A stretch of 64,000 nucleotides of DNA from EW11 sp035765635. GTDB taxonomy: Bacteria; Verrucomicrobiota; Verrucomicrobiia; Opitutales; Opitutaceae. Position numbers and translations under genes: made by a program. How positions within the stretch are numbered: the first letter of the stretch is position 1; every line of letters starts with the position of its first letter. Where the stretch lies: NCBI GenBank assembly GCA_035765635.1, contig DASTWZ010000003.1:62001-126000 (forward strand). The letters run 5' to 3'. Positions 47,872 through 55,743 of the stretch are shown here, one piece after another. The notes beneath the pieces are model-generated. The model saw only the letters and a program-made list of their open reading frames with translations. It made no database searches and was not told the origin of the DNA.

Positions 47872-49296
47872 TCAGCCTTCGTCGCTCTTGCCTCGGCCGA
47901 GGAGGCTCTTGGCCATTTCGAAGGGCGCGCGGGAAAGCGCTTTCACCACACTCTGTGACGGAGTGGCGGATTGCGGTAGCGGCGAAGTTGAATGCGAAGA
48001 CGCGGGTGGAAGTCCGCGCAGGCGTTTTTCCTGCTCGGCCAGTCGATTCGCATTCTCCTCGAGCTTTGCCTCGCGCCGCTTGATGTCGGCGTCGAGTTCG
48101 CGAAGCGCCATGCGTTCGTCGCGGAAAACCGCGCGCTCCGCTTCCAACAGATCCGTGGCGCGCTGCAGTTTTTCCCAGGCGGCTTTCACGGCCGCATCGT
48201 CGTGGAAAGGCGAACGCGTTTGCGGACGGGAGCTGAACCAAAGCACGCGATCGGCTTCGAGCTGGGCCTGCAGCTGGCGCAGACGCGCTTCGTATTCGCG
48301 AAGATTGTTCTCCTGTTCGCGCAACAAATCCAAATCCTCGTGCCAGCGGCGGCGCTCTTGCGCGAGCTGTGTAGTTTGTTGCTGGATACGCGTGTTTTCC
48401 TCACGAAGGCGAAATTCCTCCGCGAGCAAACGCGCACGGTTCTGGTCGAGTTCGGCGCGCTCGCGCACGATCTCGTCCGGCGTCTTGTTTTGCGTCGAGG
48501 CGTTCTGCGTCGTGATTTCGAGATTCCGACGCTCCTCCTCGAGCAAGGTGCGTTCGCGAGCGAGCTGCGAACGTGCTTCGGCCAGCGCGGTGGATTTTTG
48601 CTCGATCAAAGCCTGAGCGGCCGCGGCGACTTCGCGTTGTGTATTCAACTCGGCGAACTCCGCCTGCAGTTTCAACGCGTCCTCGTTTTGCGTGAGCAAG
48701 GTCTTCAACTCGGCCTGCAGCGCGGCCTTCTCGTGTTCGAGACGCTCCGTCTTGGTTGCGAGCGCGGCGTGTTCCTTGGCGTGGCGCATCAGTTCCTGCC
48801 GGAGATCGGCGTCGTTGAAAGGATCGCTGCTGTGCACGGGCTCAGGATTGCCCAGCACCTGGAGCACGGCCTCGGCTTCGGCCAATTCGCTGGGGCTGAG
48901 CGATTGATCTTCCGCCGCGTTCGAAGGCGCGACGCGCAACAGACTGTTCACGCGGCGCAGCAAAGGACGCAGATCGTTCGCCGTCGGCAGCACGTCGCTC
49001 AAACCCATGCGCATGCCTTTCACGATCTGCGAAAGTTCGAGCTGCGGGACGACGACGATGACCGGAACCGTCGGCTGAATTTTTTTCAGCGCGGCGATAT
49101 TCTCGAATTCCTTTTCTCCGGAAATTTCCGAGTCGATGAGCGCGACGTCGAACCACTCGGTGCGAGCGGTCTCGAGCGCGGGCTCCATGCTGGTAAACGA
49201 GCGCAGATCGTAGCCGGCATCCGCCAGCATGAGCACGAGCCGGCGCTTCATTCGCGGCTCGCCGTGCACGATCAGAATTTTCTTCACCAGATTCAT
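47872..49296 (-). CDS. Receiver-like domain fused to a long coiled coil
   Basis: A 474-residue protein from ATG 49296. The N-terminal 125 residues follow the receiver fold (KKILIVHGEPRMKRRLVLML; WFDVALIDSEISG with D55; VPVIVVVPQ), but the acidic pair is reduced to GE and the conserved Lys is missing (SDVLPTAND). From about residue 165 to 445 it is an almost continuous coiled coil rich in Glu, Arg, Gln, Leu and Ala (ALIEQKSTALAEARSQLARE, LDQNRARLLAEEFRLREENT). A Ser/Pro-rich tail ends it. It may be a scaffold or cytoskeleton-like signalling protein. Whether D55 is phosphorylated is doubtful. Confidence 0.85.
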   Translation of the reverse strand: MNLVKKILIVHGEPRMKRRLVLMLADAGYDLRSFTSMEPALETARTEWFDVALIDSEISGEKEFENIAALKKIQPTVPVIVVVPQLELSQIVKGMRMGLSDVLPTANDLRPLLRRVNSLLRVAPSNAAEDQSLSPSELAEAEAVLQVLGNPEPVHSSDPFNDADLRQELMRHAKEHAALATKTERLEHEKAALQAELKTLLTQNEDALKLQAEFAELNTQREVAAAAQALIEQKSTALAEARSQLARERTLLEEERRNLEITTQNASTQNKTPDEIVRERAELDQNRARLLAEEFRLREENTRIQQQTTQLAQERRRWHEDLDLLREQENNLREYEARLRQLQAQLEADRVLWFSSRPQTRSPFHDDAAVKAAWEKLQRATDLLEAERAVFRDERMALRELDADIKRREAKLEENANRLAEQEKRLRGLPPASSHSTSPLPQSATPSQSVVKALSRAPFEMAKSLLGRGKSDEG

Positions 49297-49694
49297 CGCA
49301 AAAAAGGATGGCAAAAGTTAGCTGTCATTACAGGTACGGCCCGGCAGACACGCTCGCCACGCAATAGAAACGCGGCTCCGAGCATTTACCCCTTGTTTAC
49401 CGACAGCCGCACAACTCTTGCGGAAGCGCCGCCATCGTTGACGGCTTTTTGACGAAGCCGATGCCGCGGCGTCATTAGCGACCCATTTTTAGCCGCAAAA
49501 AGGCTCAAGAAGCGCAAAGAGGATTTTTGTTTGGTCGACGCGGCTCAGACATTCGTCGCTCCCGAGTGATCTGGTGTTTTGGTTTGGAGTTACAAACCAA
49601 CAACCCCGACCGCATATTGGACCTGCGATCGCGAGCGACGTCGCCGACCAGAATCCTCTTTGCGCTTTTTGAGCCTTTTTGCGGCTAAAAAAAA
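49297..49694. repeat. 398-base gap with palindromic element H2 (49486-49692)
   Basis: H2 has terminal inverted arms: TTTTTAGCCGCAAAAAGG from 49486 and CCTTTTTGCGGCTAAAAA ending about 49690, each extended by GCGCAAAGAGGATT-type words. The core TTGGTTTGGAGTTACAAACC differs from the core of H1 by one base. It ends just before the permease stop codon. The remaining part (49297-49485) is upstream of the receiver/coiled-coil gene; it holds a weak GCCG/CGGC hairpin followed by TTTTT (about 49430-49450) and nothing else clear. Confidence 0.85.
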
Positions 49695-50918
49695 TTAGCT
49701 GCGGAAGATCACGGACTCGCGTTTGAACATTCGCACGGCCACGGCGAGCGCGATCAACGCGTAGATGCAGGACGAAAGAAAAATCAGCGACATCGAGCCG
49801 AGGGGAAACGAGCCGGTCAGCATTTCCTTGCTCACGAGCGAGACATTCATGATCGGCACGAGCGCGAGCTTCGCATTCAGGTCCATGCCGGGCATCATCG
49901 CCGCGACCGCCGGCATGATGATCGCGATCATCAGCGGCGAAACATAAGTCTGCGCCTCCTTGTGGCTCTTCGCAAAAAGCGCGATCGCGAAAAGCAGCGC
50001 GGAAAACAGCACAGCGAGCGGAATCACCATCACCACAACCGCCAGCAAACCCATCGGGTCCAGCATCAACGCGCCGTTTGCCGCGCCCGAGCGCGCCGCC
50101 GTTTTCGCCGCGCCGCTTCCCATCAACGAAACCAGGATCAACGCACTCACACCAAGCGACGTGATCGAGACGAACATCGTCGTGAGCGAGGCGGTCAACA
50201 CCGTGAAGAATTTCCCGAGCACCAGCTCCACGCGCCCCACAGGACTGCACAAAATCGTCTCCATCGTGCCGCGCTCCTTCTCGCCGGCAGTGAGATCGAT
50301 CGCCGGATACATCGCGCCGAGAAAACTCAGGAAAATAAAAAAGTACGGAATGATTCCGCCAAGCGCGTTGCCCCCGACTTTCTCGGGCGGAGCCACATTC
50401 GCCCGTTGCGTCTCGAAAGGTTTCACCAAGGCCGCGGGCAAATTCCGCTCCGACAATTTCGCTCGGACCACACTCTCGCGATAGTCGTCGACGATCCGCT
50501 CGATGATTCCGGTGGCGAAGCCGGAACGGAGTTCGCCATTGTAGTTGTAGATCTTGATCGCTGACGGATTTGAACCCGCAATCGCCGCGTCGAAGCCCGC
50601 CGGGATTTCAACAGCGGCGCGGACCGATTTCTCGGAAATTTTTCGCGCGTAGTCCGCGGTCGTCGGCACGATCTTGAGCTTCGGGCTTTTCGTCAGCGCC
50701 TCGTTCAGCGCCAGACCGTTCTCCCCGCCGATCACCATCACGGTGGGCAACTCCGCCTGCGCCGACTTCACCACTTTCATGCTGAACAGGATCGAGCCGA
50801 TCATCATCGCCGGCATGATCAGTGCGGGAAACGCGATCATCGAAAACAAGGTGCGCTTATCGCGCAGCGAGTCGCGCAACTCTTTCCGATAAACCGTGAA
50901 GATTTGCCGCCAGTTCAT
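49695..50918 (-). CDS. ABC-2 type transporter permease, NatB-like
   Basis: A 407-residue inner-membrane protein. An N-terminal helix (TLFSMIAFPALIMPAMMIGS) is followed by a large extracytoplasmic domain (about residues 45-180) and five or six C-terminal helices. The family hallmark GEKERGTMETILCSPV lies in the coupling loop. PYFFIFLSFLGAMYPAIDLT and IPLAVLFSALLFAIALFA are membrane segments. It forms an exporter with the ATPase encoded just upstream (start and stop overlap in ATGA). NatB of Bacillus takes part in Na+ efflux; the substrate here is not proven. Confidence 0.88.
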   Translation of the reverse strand: MNWRQIFTVYRKELRDSLRDKRTLFSMIAFPALIMPAMMIGSILFSMKVVKSAQAELPTVMVIGGENGLALNEALTKSPKLKIVPTTADYARKISEKSVRAAVEIPAGFDAAIAGSNPSAIKIYNYNGELRSGFATGIIERIVDDYRESVVRAKLSERNLPAALVKPFETQRANVAPPEKVGGNALGGIIPYFFIFLSFLGAMYPAIDLTAGEKERGTMETILCSPVGRVELVLGKFFTVLTASLTTMFVSITSLGVSALILVSLMGSGAAKTAARSGAANGALMLDPMGLLAVVVMVIPLAVLFSALLFAIALFAKSHKEAQTYVSPLMIAIIMPAVAAMMPGMDLNAKLALVPIMNVSLVSKEMLTGSFPLGSMSLIFLSSCIYALIALAVAVRMFKRESVIFRS

Positions 50919-51706
50919 CGCGCCGCCTTTCCGTTCGGACTCGGCTCGGAATTCTCCTTCGCGGCGGTCTCGTCTTCACCACCAACCGCGCTGACGAAAA
51001 TTTCCTCCATATCCGTTTGGCGATATTGCTCGCGCAACTGCGTCAACGTGCCCTCGGCGCGCAGCATGCCGCCATGGACGATGCCGATCACGTCGCAGAG
51101 TTTCTCCACTTCGCTCATCACGTGCGTCGAATAGATCACGGTCTTGCCGCGGGCGCGGCACTCGCGAATGAAGCGGACAATCGTGCGAGCCGCCAGCACG
51201 TCGAGGCCGAGGGTCGGTTCGTCGAAAATCATCACCGCCGGATCGTGGATCAGCGTGCGCGCGATCGAGACTTTTTGTTTCATGCCGGTGGAAAACTTTT
51301 CCACGCGGCGATCGAGGAACTCGTCCATGTCCAGATCGCGCGACAGCTTTGCCGTGCGCTCGACGATTGTCGCCTTGGACAGGCCGTTGAGTTCGCCGAA
51401 ATACGCAATCGTCTCCCGCGCTGTCAGCCGTCCGTAGAGCGCGGTGCTCGCCGCGAGAAATCCGACCTGTGTGCGCACGTCATGCGGACGCGCCACGACA
51501 TCGAAACCGGCAACCGTCGCGGTTCCTCGGGTCGGCGTGAGCAGAGTCGCGAGCAGGCGCAGCGTCGTGGTCTTGCCAGCTCCGTTGGCGCCGAGCAGTC
51601 CGTAGATTTGTCCGGGCTGCACGCGAAAGCTCACGTCCTTCACCGCCCAGATTTCACCACGCTTCTTGTCGGAAAACGTTTTCGAAAGATTCCGTGCTTC
51701 GATCAT
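50915..51706 (-). CDS. ABC transporter ATP-binding protein, NatA-like
   Basis: A 263-residue ATPase: Walker A GLLGANGAGKTTTLRLLATL, signature FSTGMKQKVSIARTLIHDPA, Walker B VMIFDEPTLGLDVLAARTIV and H-loop VIYSTHVMSEVEKLCD. It pairs with the downstream NatB-like permease, whose start codon overlaps its stop. The response regulator gene ends ten bases upstream of its start, so the transport and signalling genes share an operon. Confidence 0.92.
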   Translation of the reverse strand: MIEARNLSKTFSDKKRGEIWAVKDVSFRVQPGQIYGLLGANGAGKTTTLRLLATLLTPTRGTATVAGFDVVARPHDVRTQVGFLAASTALYGRLTARETIAYFGELNGLSKATIVERTAKLSRDLDMDEFLDRRVEKFSTGMKQKVSIARTLIHDPAVMIFDEPTLGLDVLAARTIVRFIRECRARGKTVIYSTHVMSEVEKLCDVIGIVHGGMLRAEGTLTQLREQYRQTDMEEIFVSAVGGEDETAAKENSEPSPNGKAAR

Positions 51707-51716
51707 CGCTTGTTCA

Positions 51717-52427
51717 TCAGAGGCTCATGCGTTCGCGAAAATCCTGGGCCTGGCGCCGGCTGAGTTCGACTTTCGCTCCGCCTTTCAACGTGACGAGCAA
51801 ACCGGAGCTGAACCAGGGCTCGATGGAGTCGATCCAGGCGAGATTGATGATCTGGCGGCGGTTCGCGCGGAAAAACGCCTTGGGATCCAGCCGATCCTCC
51901 ATCGCATTGAGCGAGCGAAAGAGTTGCGGCTGCGCATCCGCAAAATGGATACGCGTGTAGTTTCCCTCGCTCTCCAGCAGGCGGATCTGCCGCACTTCGA
52001 CGAACCAGCAGCGCTCGCCATCGCGCACAAAAACTTTGTCCTCCGGCGCGAGCCGCCCAGGGCGCTCGCCCGGCTTGGTGAAGTTGCGCGCCTTTTCGAT
52101 CGCCGTGGTCAGTCGCGCGGGATCGACCGGCTTCATCAAGTAATCGAGCGCGTTGTACTCGAAAGCCTTCACCGCGAATTCGTCGAAGGCCGTCGTGAAG
52201 ATCACGTGCGGCGCGGGCGGCTCGATTTTTTCCAACAGCTCGAAGCCCGTCTCGCCCGGCATCTGTATGTCCAAAAGCACTACATCCGGCTTCAGCTCGG
52301 CCAGGCGTTCGCGGGCTTGATCGGCGTTGTTGGCCTCGCCGACGACGTTCACGTCGTTGAAGGCGGTGAGCAACCGGCGCAGTTCGCTGCGGGCGAGGCG
52401 TTCGTCGTCGACAATCAGAACGTTCAT
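51717..52427 (-). CDS. LytTR-family response regulator
   Basis: A 236-residue protein. The receiver has the acidic pair in LIVDDERLARSELRRLL, D53 (VVLLDIQMPGETGFELL) and Lys in YLMKPVDP. The C-terminal LytTR DNA-binding domain covers about residues 135-235 (RQIRLLESEGNYTRIHF, AFFRANRRQIINLAWIDSIE, VELSRRQAQDFRERM). The start overlaps the stop of the kinase gene (ATGA). It is expected to control the ABC transporter genes downstream, as NatR controls natAB in Bacillus subtilis. Confidence 0.93.
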   Translation of the reverse strand: MNVLIVDDERLARSELRRLLTAFNDVNVVGEANNADQARERLAELKPDVVLLDIQMPGETGFELLEKIEPPAPHVIFTTAFDEFAVKAFEYNALDYLMKPVDPARLTTAIEKARNFTKPGERPGRLAPEDKVFVRDGERCWFVEVRQIRLLESEGNYTRIHFADAQPQLFRSLNAMEDRLDPKAFFRANRRQIINLAWIDSIEPWFSSGLLVTLKGGAKVELSRRQAQDFRERMSL

Positions 52428-53551
52428 GGGGTTTCTGCTTTGCTCAGCTGGAGAGGGATGATCGCCGTGGCCAGCACCTGATCCGGTCCATCGGCCTGCA
52501 GCGAGAGCGAACTTTTTTCTCCGAAAATCAACCGCAGACGCTCGCGCGCATTGGCCAATCCGACACCCGTCGAGTTGCTACGCGTTTCCTTGTTCTGAAT
52601 TTCGCCGGGATTGGAGACGCGCAAGACGAGCGCGCCGTTTTCCACCCGCGCGACGATCGTGATCTCTCCCCCGGCCTGGCGTGTGGAGATACCATATTTC
52701 ACAGCGTTTTCCACGACGGTTTGAAGAAGCAGCGGCGGGATCGGCCACTGCAGCGTCTCTTCGGCGATATCCAATCGCACGTGCAGGCGCTCTTCGTGGC
52801 GCACCTGCTCGAGTGCGAGATAGTCGGTCGCGACTTTCAGCTCTTCCTCGAAATCGACGGTCTCGTGTTGCGCGGACTGCAACGAATAGCGCAGCAGATT
52901 CGCCAGCTGCGTCACGGTGGTGCGGGCGCGCGCGGGATTTTCATCGATCAAGGCGCGCAGGGAATTCAACGAATTGAAGATGAAATGAGGATTGAGCTGC
53001 GATTTCAGCGCCCGAAGCTCGGCGTTTTTCGCGCTGGCGATGAGTTGCAGCCGGTCCACCTCTCCGCGCCGCAGCCGGTCGAACATGTGGTAAAAGAAGT
53101 AGAGACAAAGCCATCCCATGATCAGCATCGCGGTGTTCAGCAGCGTGACGCCGAAGATCGCGGAAGTGTTGACGCCTTTTGGCAAAGGCCAGCCGCAGAC
53201 AACCCGTTGATACCACCAAAACGGCAGAATCCACACGACGCTTGCGACAAACGAGAGCGCGACACAGCGCGGAATGAGCGGCCAAAGCGAGAGGGTTTTC
53301 CAGCCTCTCCGACGAACGAAGCCACGCACCAGATGCGTCAACAAAATCCCCGACGTCGTGATTTGGAAATTGGCAAAAACCAGTTTTCCCGCGTCTGCCT
53401 TTGGCGAAAACACCAGGCCGAAGCACAGCTCGACGCCAAAGAACAAGGTCCATCCGAAAACCTGCAGGATGACGTAGAGTTTTTCTTTGAAGCGCTCGCG
53501 GGCTCGCGTGTCGGTCAACGCGATTTCCTGGGTGGCCTCGGTCGGACTCAT
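52424..53551 (-). CDS. LytS/YehU-type sensor histidine kinase
   Basis: A 375-residue membrane kinase. About four hydrophobic segments occupy residues 25-155 (LYVILQVFGWTLFFGVELCF, CVALSFVASVVWILPFWW, LLNTAMLIMGWLCLYFFYH). The His_kinase domain has LKSQLNPHFIFNSLNSLRAL with phosphoacceptor H189. The ATPase part shows PPLLLQTVVENAVKYGIS and GVGLANARERL. It is the first gene of a four-gene operon with the LytTR regulator and an ABC exporter. The signal it senses is unknown. Confidence 0.93.
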   Translation of the reverse strand: MSPTEATQEIALTDTRARERFKEKLYVILQVFGWTLFFGVELCFGLVFSPKADAGKLVFANFQITTSGILLTHLVRGFVRRRGWKTLSLWPLIPRCVALSFVASVVWILPFWWYQRVVCGWPLPKGVNTSAIFGVTLLNTAMLIMGWLCLYFFYHMFDRLRRGEVDRLQLIASAKNAELRALKSQLNPHFIFNSLNSLRALIDENPARARTTVTQLANLLRYSLQSAQHETVDFEEELKVATDYLALEQVRHEERLHVRLDIAEETLQWPIPPLLLQTVVENAVKYGISTRQAGGEITIVARVENGALVLRVSNPGEIQNKETRSNSTGVGLANARERLRLIFGEKSSLSLQADGPDQVLATAIIPLQLSKAETP

Positions 53552-53669
53552 GCGACGACTATTGAGGGCGAAAGCCGGCGCGCTGCACGCACTTTCAGGA
53601 TAAGCGGCGCGTTCTCTCGGGCGAGCGGCGCCCTTGTCAGGAATCGACGATCGGCGTTACCCTTCGGCG

Positions 53670-54701
53670 ATGAAACCCCAAGTGATCGTCGTCGGCAGTT
53701 TCGTGCAGGATTTGACGTTCCGCGTGCCGACATTTCCCCGGCCGGGTGAGACATTGCTCGGCGAATTTGTCAGCGGTCCCGGCGGCAAGGGATCGAATCA
53801 AGCCGTGGCCTGCGGACGGCTGGGCGTGCCCACATTGTTCATCGGCGCGGTCGGTCCAGATAATTTCGCCGAGAGCGCGAAGCGTTTTTACGCAGCCGAA
53901 AAGATCGGCGCGAAATTGATTTCGAAGCCCCGGCAATCGACCGGCACGGCGGGAATATTGGTCGATGCGCAGGGTCAGAATCAGATCATCGTGGCGCTCG
54001 GCGCGAACGCGCATCTGAAGAAGAACGACATTTCCGAAGCGCAGTTGCGGGGCGCCAAAGTGGTGGCGTGTCAGTTCGAATCCGATCTCGGCGCGACGCT
54101 GCATACGTTGCGCCTCGCGCGGAAGGTCGGAGCTATCGCCGTGCTGAATCCGGCGCCGATGCGCTCGGATTTCTCGCCGGAAATTTTGCGCCACGTCGAC
54201 GTCTTGATCCCGAACGAGTCGGAGTTCGTCACGATGGTGAACGCGATCGCGGGCCTGAGCAGCGAGCGCTTCAACGAGGATTTGCTGCATCGGATGCCGC
54301 ACGAAATGTTGCATCAGCTAGTGCGGAAGCTCGGCGTGAAGACGGTGATCATCACGCTGGGCAGCAAGGGTTGTTTCGTCTCGACCGAGGAAAAGCATCT
54401 GCTGCTGCCCGCACATGCAGGTATTCAAGTTGTCGATACGACAGGAGCGGGCGACGCGTTTGTGGGCGGTTTTTGCGCGGGTCTGGTGACGTTGAAAAAC
54501 AACATTGTCGAAGCCGCAGCCTTCGCCAGCGCCGTCGCGGCGCTGTCGGTGACGAAGCCTGGCACCGCGCCCGCCATGCCGCGAAAGGCGGAAGTAAGCC
54601 GGTTTCTGCGCTCGGCGCTACACCGAAAGGCCTCCGAGGTAGGGCGTACCGAGCCGAAGGCGACATTAGACACCGTCCCTGGCGAGCCGCGTTCGTCATA
54701 G
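53670..54701 (+). CDS. PfkB-family sugar kinase, ribokinase-like
   Basis: A 343-residue kinase from ATG 53670. The N-terminal PfkB motif is GPGGKGSNQAVACGRLG, sugar contacts are in VGSFVQDLTFRVPTFPRPGE and the C-terminal catalytic motif is VVDTTGAGDAFVGGFCAGL. The overall pattern fits ribokinase, including NPAPM and PNESEF. The last 20 or so codons (SEVGRTEPKATL onward) are encoded by palindrome F and are unlike any PfkB protein. A deoxyribose substrate would fit the deoC group 3 kb away, but ribose is the default assignment. Confidence 0.88.
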   Translation: MKPQVIVVGSFVQDLTFRVPTFPRPGETLLGEFVSGPGGKGSNQAVACGRLGVPTLFIGAVGPDNFAESAKRFYAAEKIGAKLISKPRQSTGTAGILVDAQGQNQIIVALGANAHLKKNDISEAQLRGAKVVACQFESDLGATLHTLRLARKVGAIAVLNPAPMRSDFSPEILRHVDVLIPNESEFVTMVNAIAGLSSERFNEDLLHRMPHEMLHQLVRKLGVKTVIITLGSKGCFVSTEEKHLLLPAHAGIQVVDTTGAGDAFVGGFCAGLVTLKNNIVEAAAFASAVAALSVTKPGTAPAMPRKAEVSRFLRSALHRKASEVGRTEPKATLDTVPGEPRSS

Positions 54702-54760
54702 CTCAACTTGGAGGTTAGGCTACACGTTTGCGGCTCGCCAGGGACGGCTCGCCCTACCTC
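54636..54760. repeat. Palindromic element F overlapping the sugar-kinase 3' end
   Basis: Outer arms GAGGTAGGGCG (54636-54646) and CGCCCTACCTC (54750-54760) enclose an 18-bp perfect inverted repeat CCGTCCCTGGCGAGCCGC (54673-54690) / (54730-54747). The kinase stop codon at 54699-54701 lies in the loop. A third partial copy of CGGCTCGCCCTGAGG words follows at about 54805-54830. Bases 54761-54888 hold no gene, only ATTCATCCTTC word repeats. Confidence 0.88.
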
Positions 54761-54888
54761 AGAGACAGTCTCTTCATGGTTAGAGCCAGACGCTGATTCA
54801 GCGTTGCGGCTCGCCCTGAGGTCTCGTCCTACCCCGGAGCTTCAGTTCCGACATTCTACATTCATCCTTCTTCATTCATCCTTCGTTT

Positions 54889-55743
54889 TCAGCTCCCGAT
54901 CGGGTGCCAGACGGTCTTGGCTTCCACGTAGTGCTGGATCCAATACACGCTTTGCGCGGCTTCGCTTCGCCAGTCGAAGGGCTCCTCAGCCCGCTGCAGA
55001 TGGCAACGTTTCACGCTGGCGGCGGCGCCTTTTTCCAGCGCGGCCTTGCCCTCGCTCGAAACCGTTCCGCCCAGCGCGCGAAGGTGTTCATGCGTCGCGA
55101 AGGTCGGGATCAGCTCCTTGCGAAAACCCGTGAGCAGATTTACCACGCCCGCGGGCAGGTCGCTGGTCGCCAGCATTTCCCCGAGCACGATCGCGGGATA
55201 CGGCGCGGTTTCCGATGCCAGAGCGACCACGGCGTTGCCGCTCACGATCACGGGGGCGATCCACGAGAGCAGACCCAGCAGTGCCGGCGTATCCGGAGAA
55301 ATGATACCAACGACGCCCATCGGCTCCGTCACCGTGAAATTGAAATGCGGTGACGCTACCGGATTCACGCTGCCGAGGACTTGTTCGAACTTGTCCGCCC
55401 AACCCGCGTAATAAACGACCCGATCGATCGCCGCGGCGACTTCGTCCGTCGCGCCCTCTCCTCCTCCAAGCGTCCGGGCAAGCTCCTCACTGCGGCTCTC
55501 GAGCATTTCCGCGAGGCGATAGAGAATCTGCGCCCGGTTGTACGGCGTGCGGCGCGCCCAACTCGCGCCCGCCTTGGCCGCGGATTCCACGGCATTACGG
55601 AGATCTTTGCGCGTGCATTGCGGCACATGGCCAAGCAACGCGCCCTGCTCGTCTCGCACCGGGAAAACGCGCCCGCTCTCCGAGCGAATGAATGCGCCAC
55701 CGGAAAAAACCTTCGGCGTCTTTTTGATCTGCAGGCGTTTCAT
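54889..55743 (-). CDS. Catalytic-domain-less aldehyde dehydrogenase homologue (ALDH16 second-domain type)
   Basis: A 284-residue protein covering only the N-terminal, coenzyme-binding part of the ALDH fold: AVESAAKAGASWARRTPYNR, RVVYYAGWADKFEQVLGSVN, TEPMGVVGIISPDTPALLGL and LPAGVVNLLTGFRKEL. The segment that would carry the catalytic Cys is absent. It overlaps the full ALDH gene (ATGA at 55740-55743). In the ALDH16 family a full ALDH unit is joined to a second, truncated and inactive ALDH unit. Here the two occur as adjacent genes, so this is probably a regulatory or structural subunit. It is too regular to be a decaying pseudogene. Confidence 0.82.
   Translation of the reverse strand: MKRLQIKKTPKVFSGGAFIRSESGRVFPVRDEQGALLGHVPQCTRKDLRNAVESAAKAGASWARRTPYNRAQILYRLAEMLESRSEELARTLGGGEGATDEVAAAIDRVVYYAGWADKFEQVLGSVNPVASPHFNFTVTEPMGVVGIISPDTPALLGLLSWIAPVIVSGNAVVALASETAPYPAIVLGEMLATSDLPAGVVNLLTGFRKELIPTFATHEHLRALGGTVSSEGKAALEKGAAASVKRCHLQRAEEPFDWRSEAAQSVYWIQHYVEAKTVWHPIGS

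Noticed and set aside
54889..55743. Pseudogene reading of the short ALDH
   Set aside because: The frame is intact, overlaps its partner precisely and has the layout of the ALDH16 second unit, so it is more likely a functional truncated homologue.
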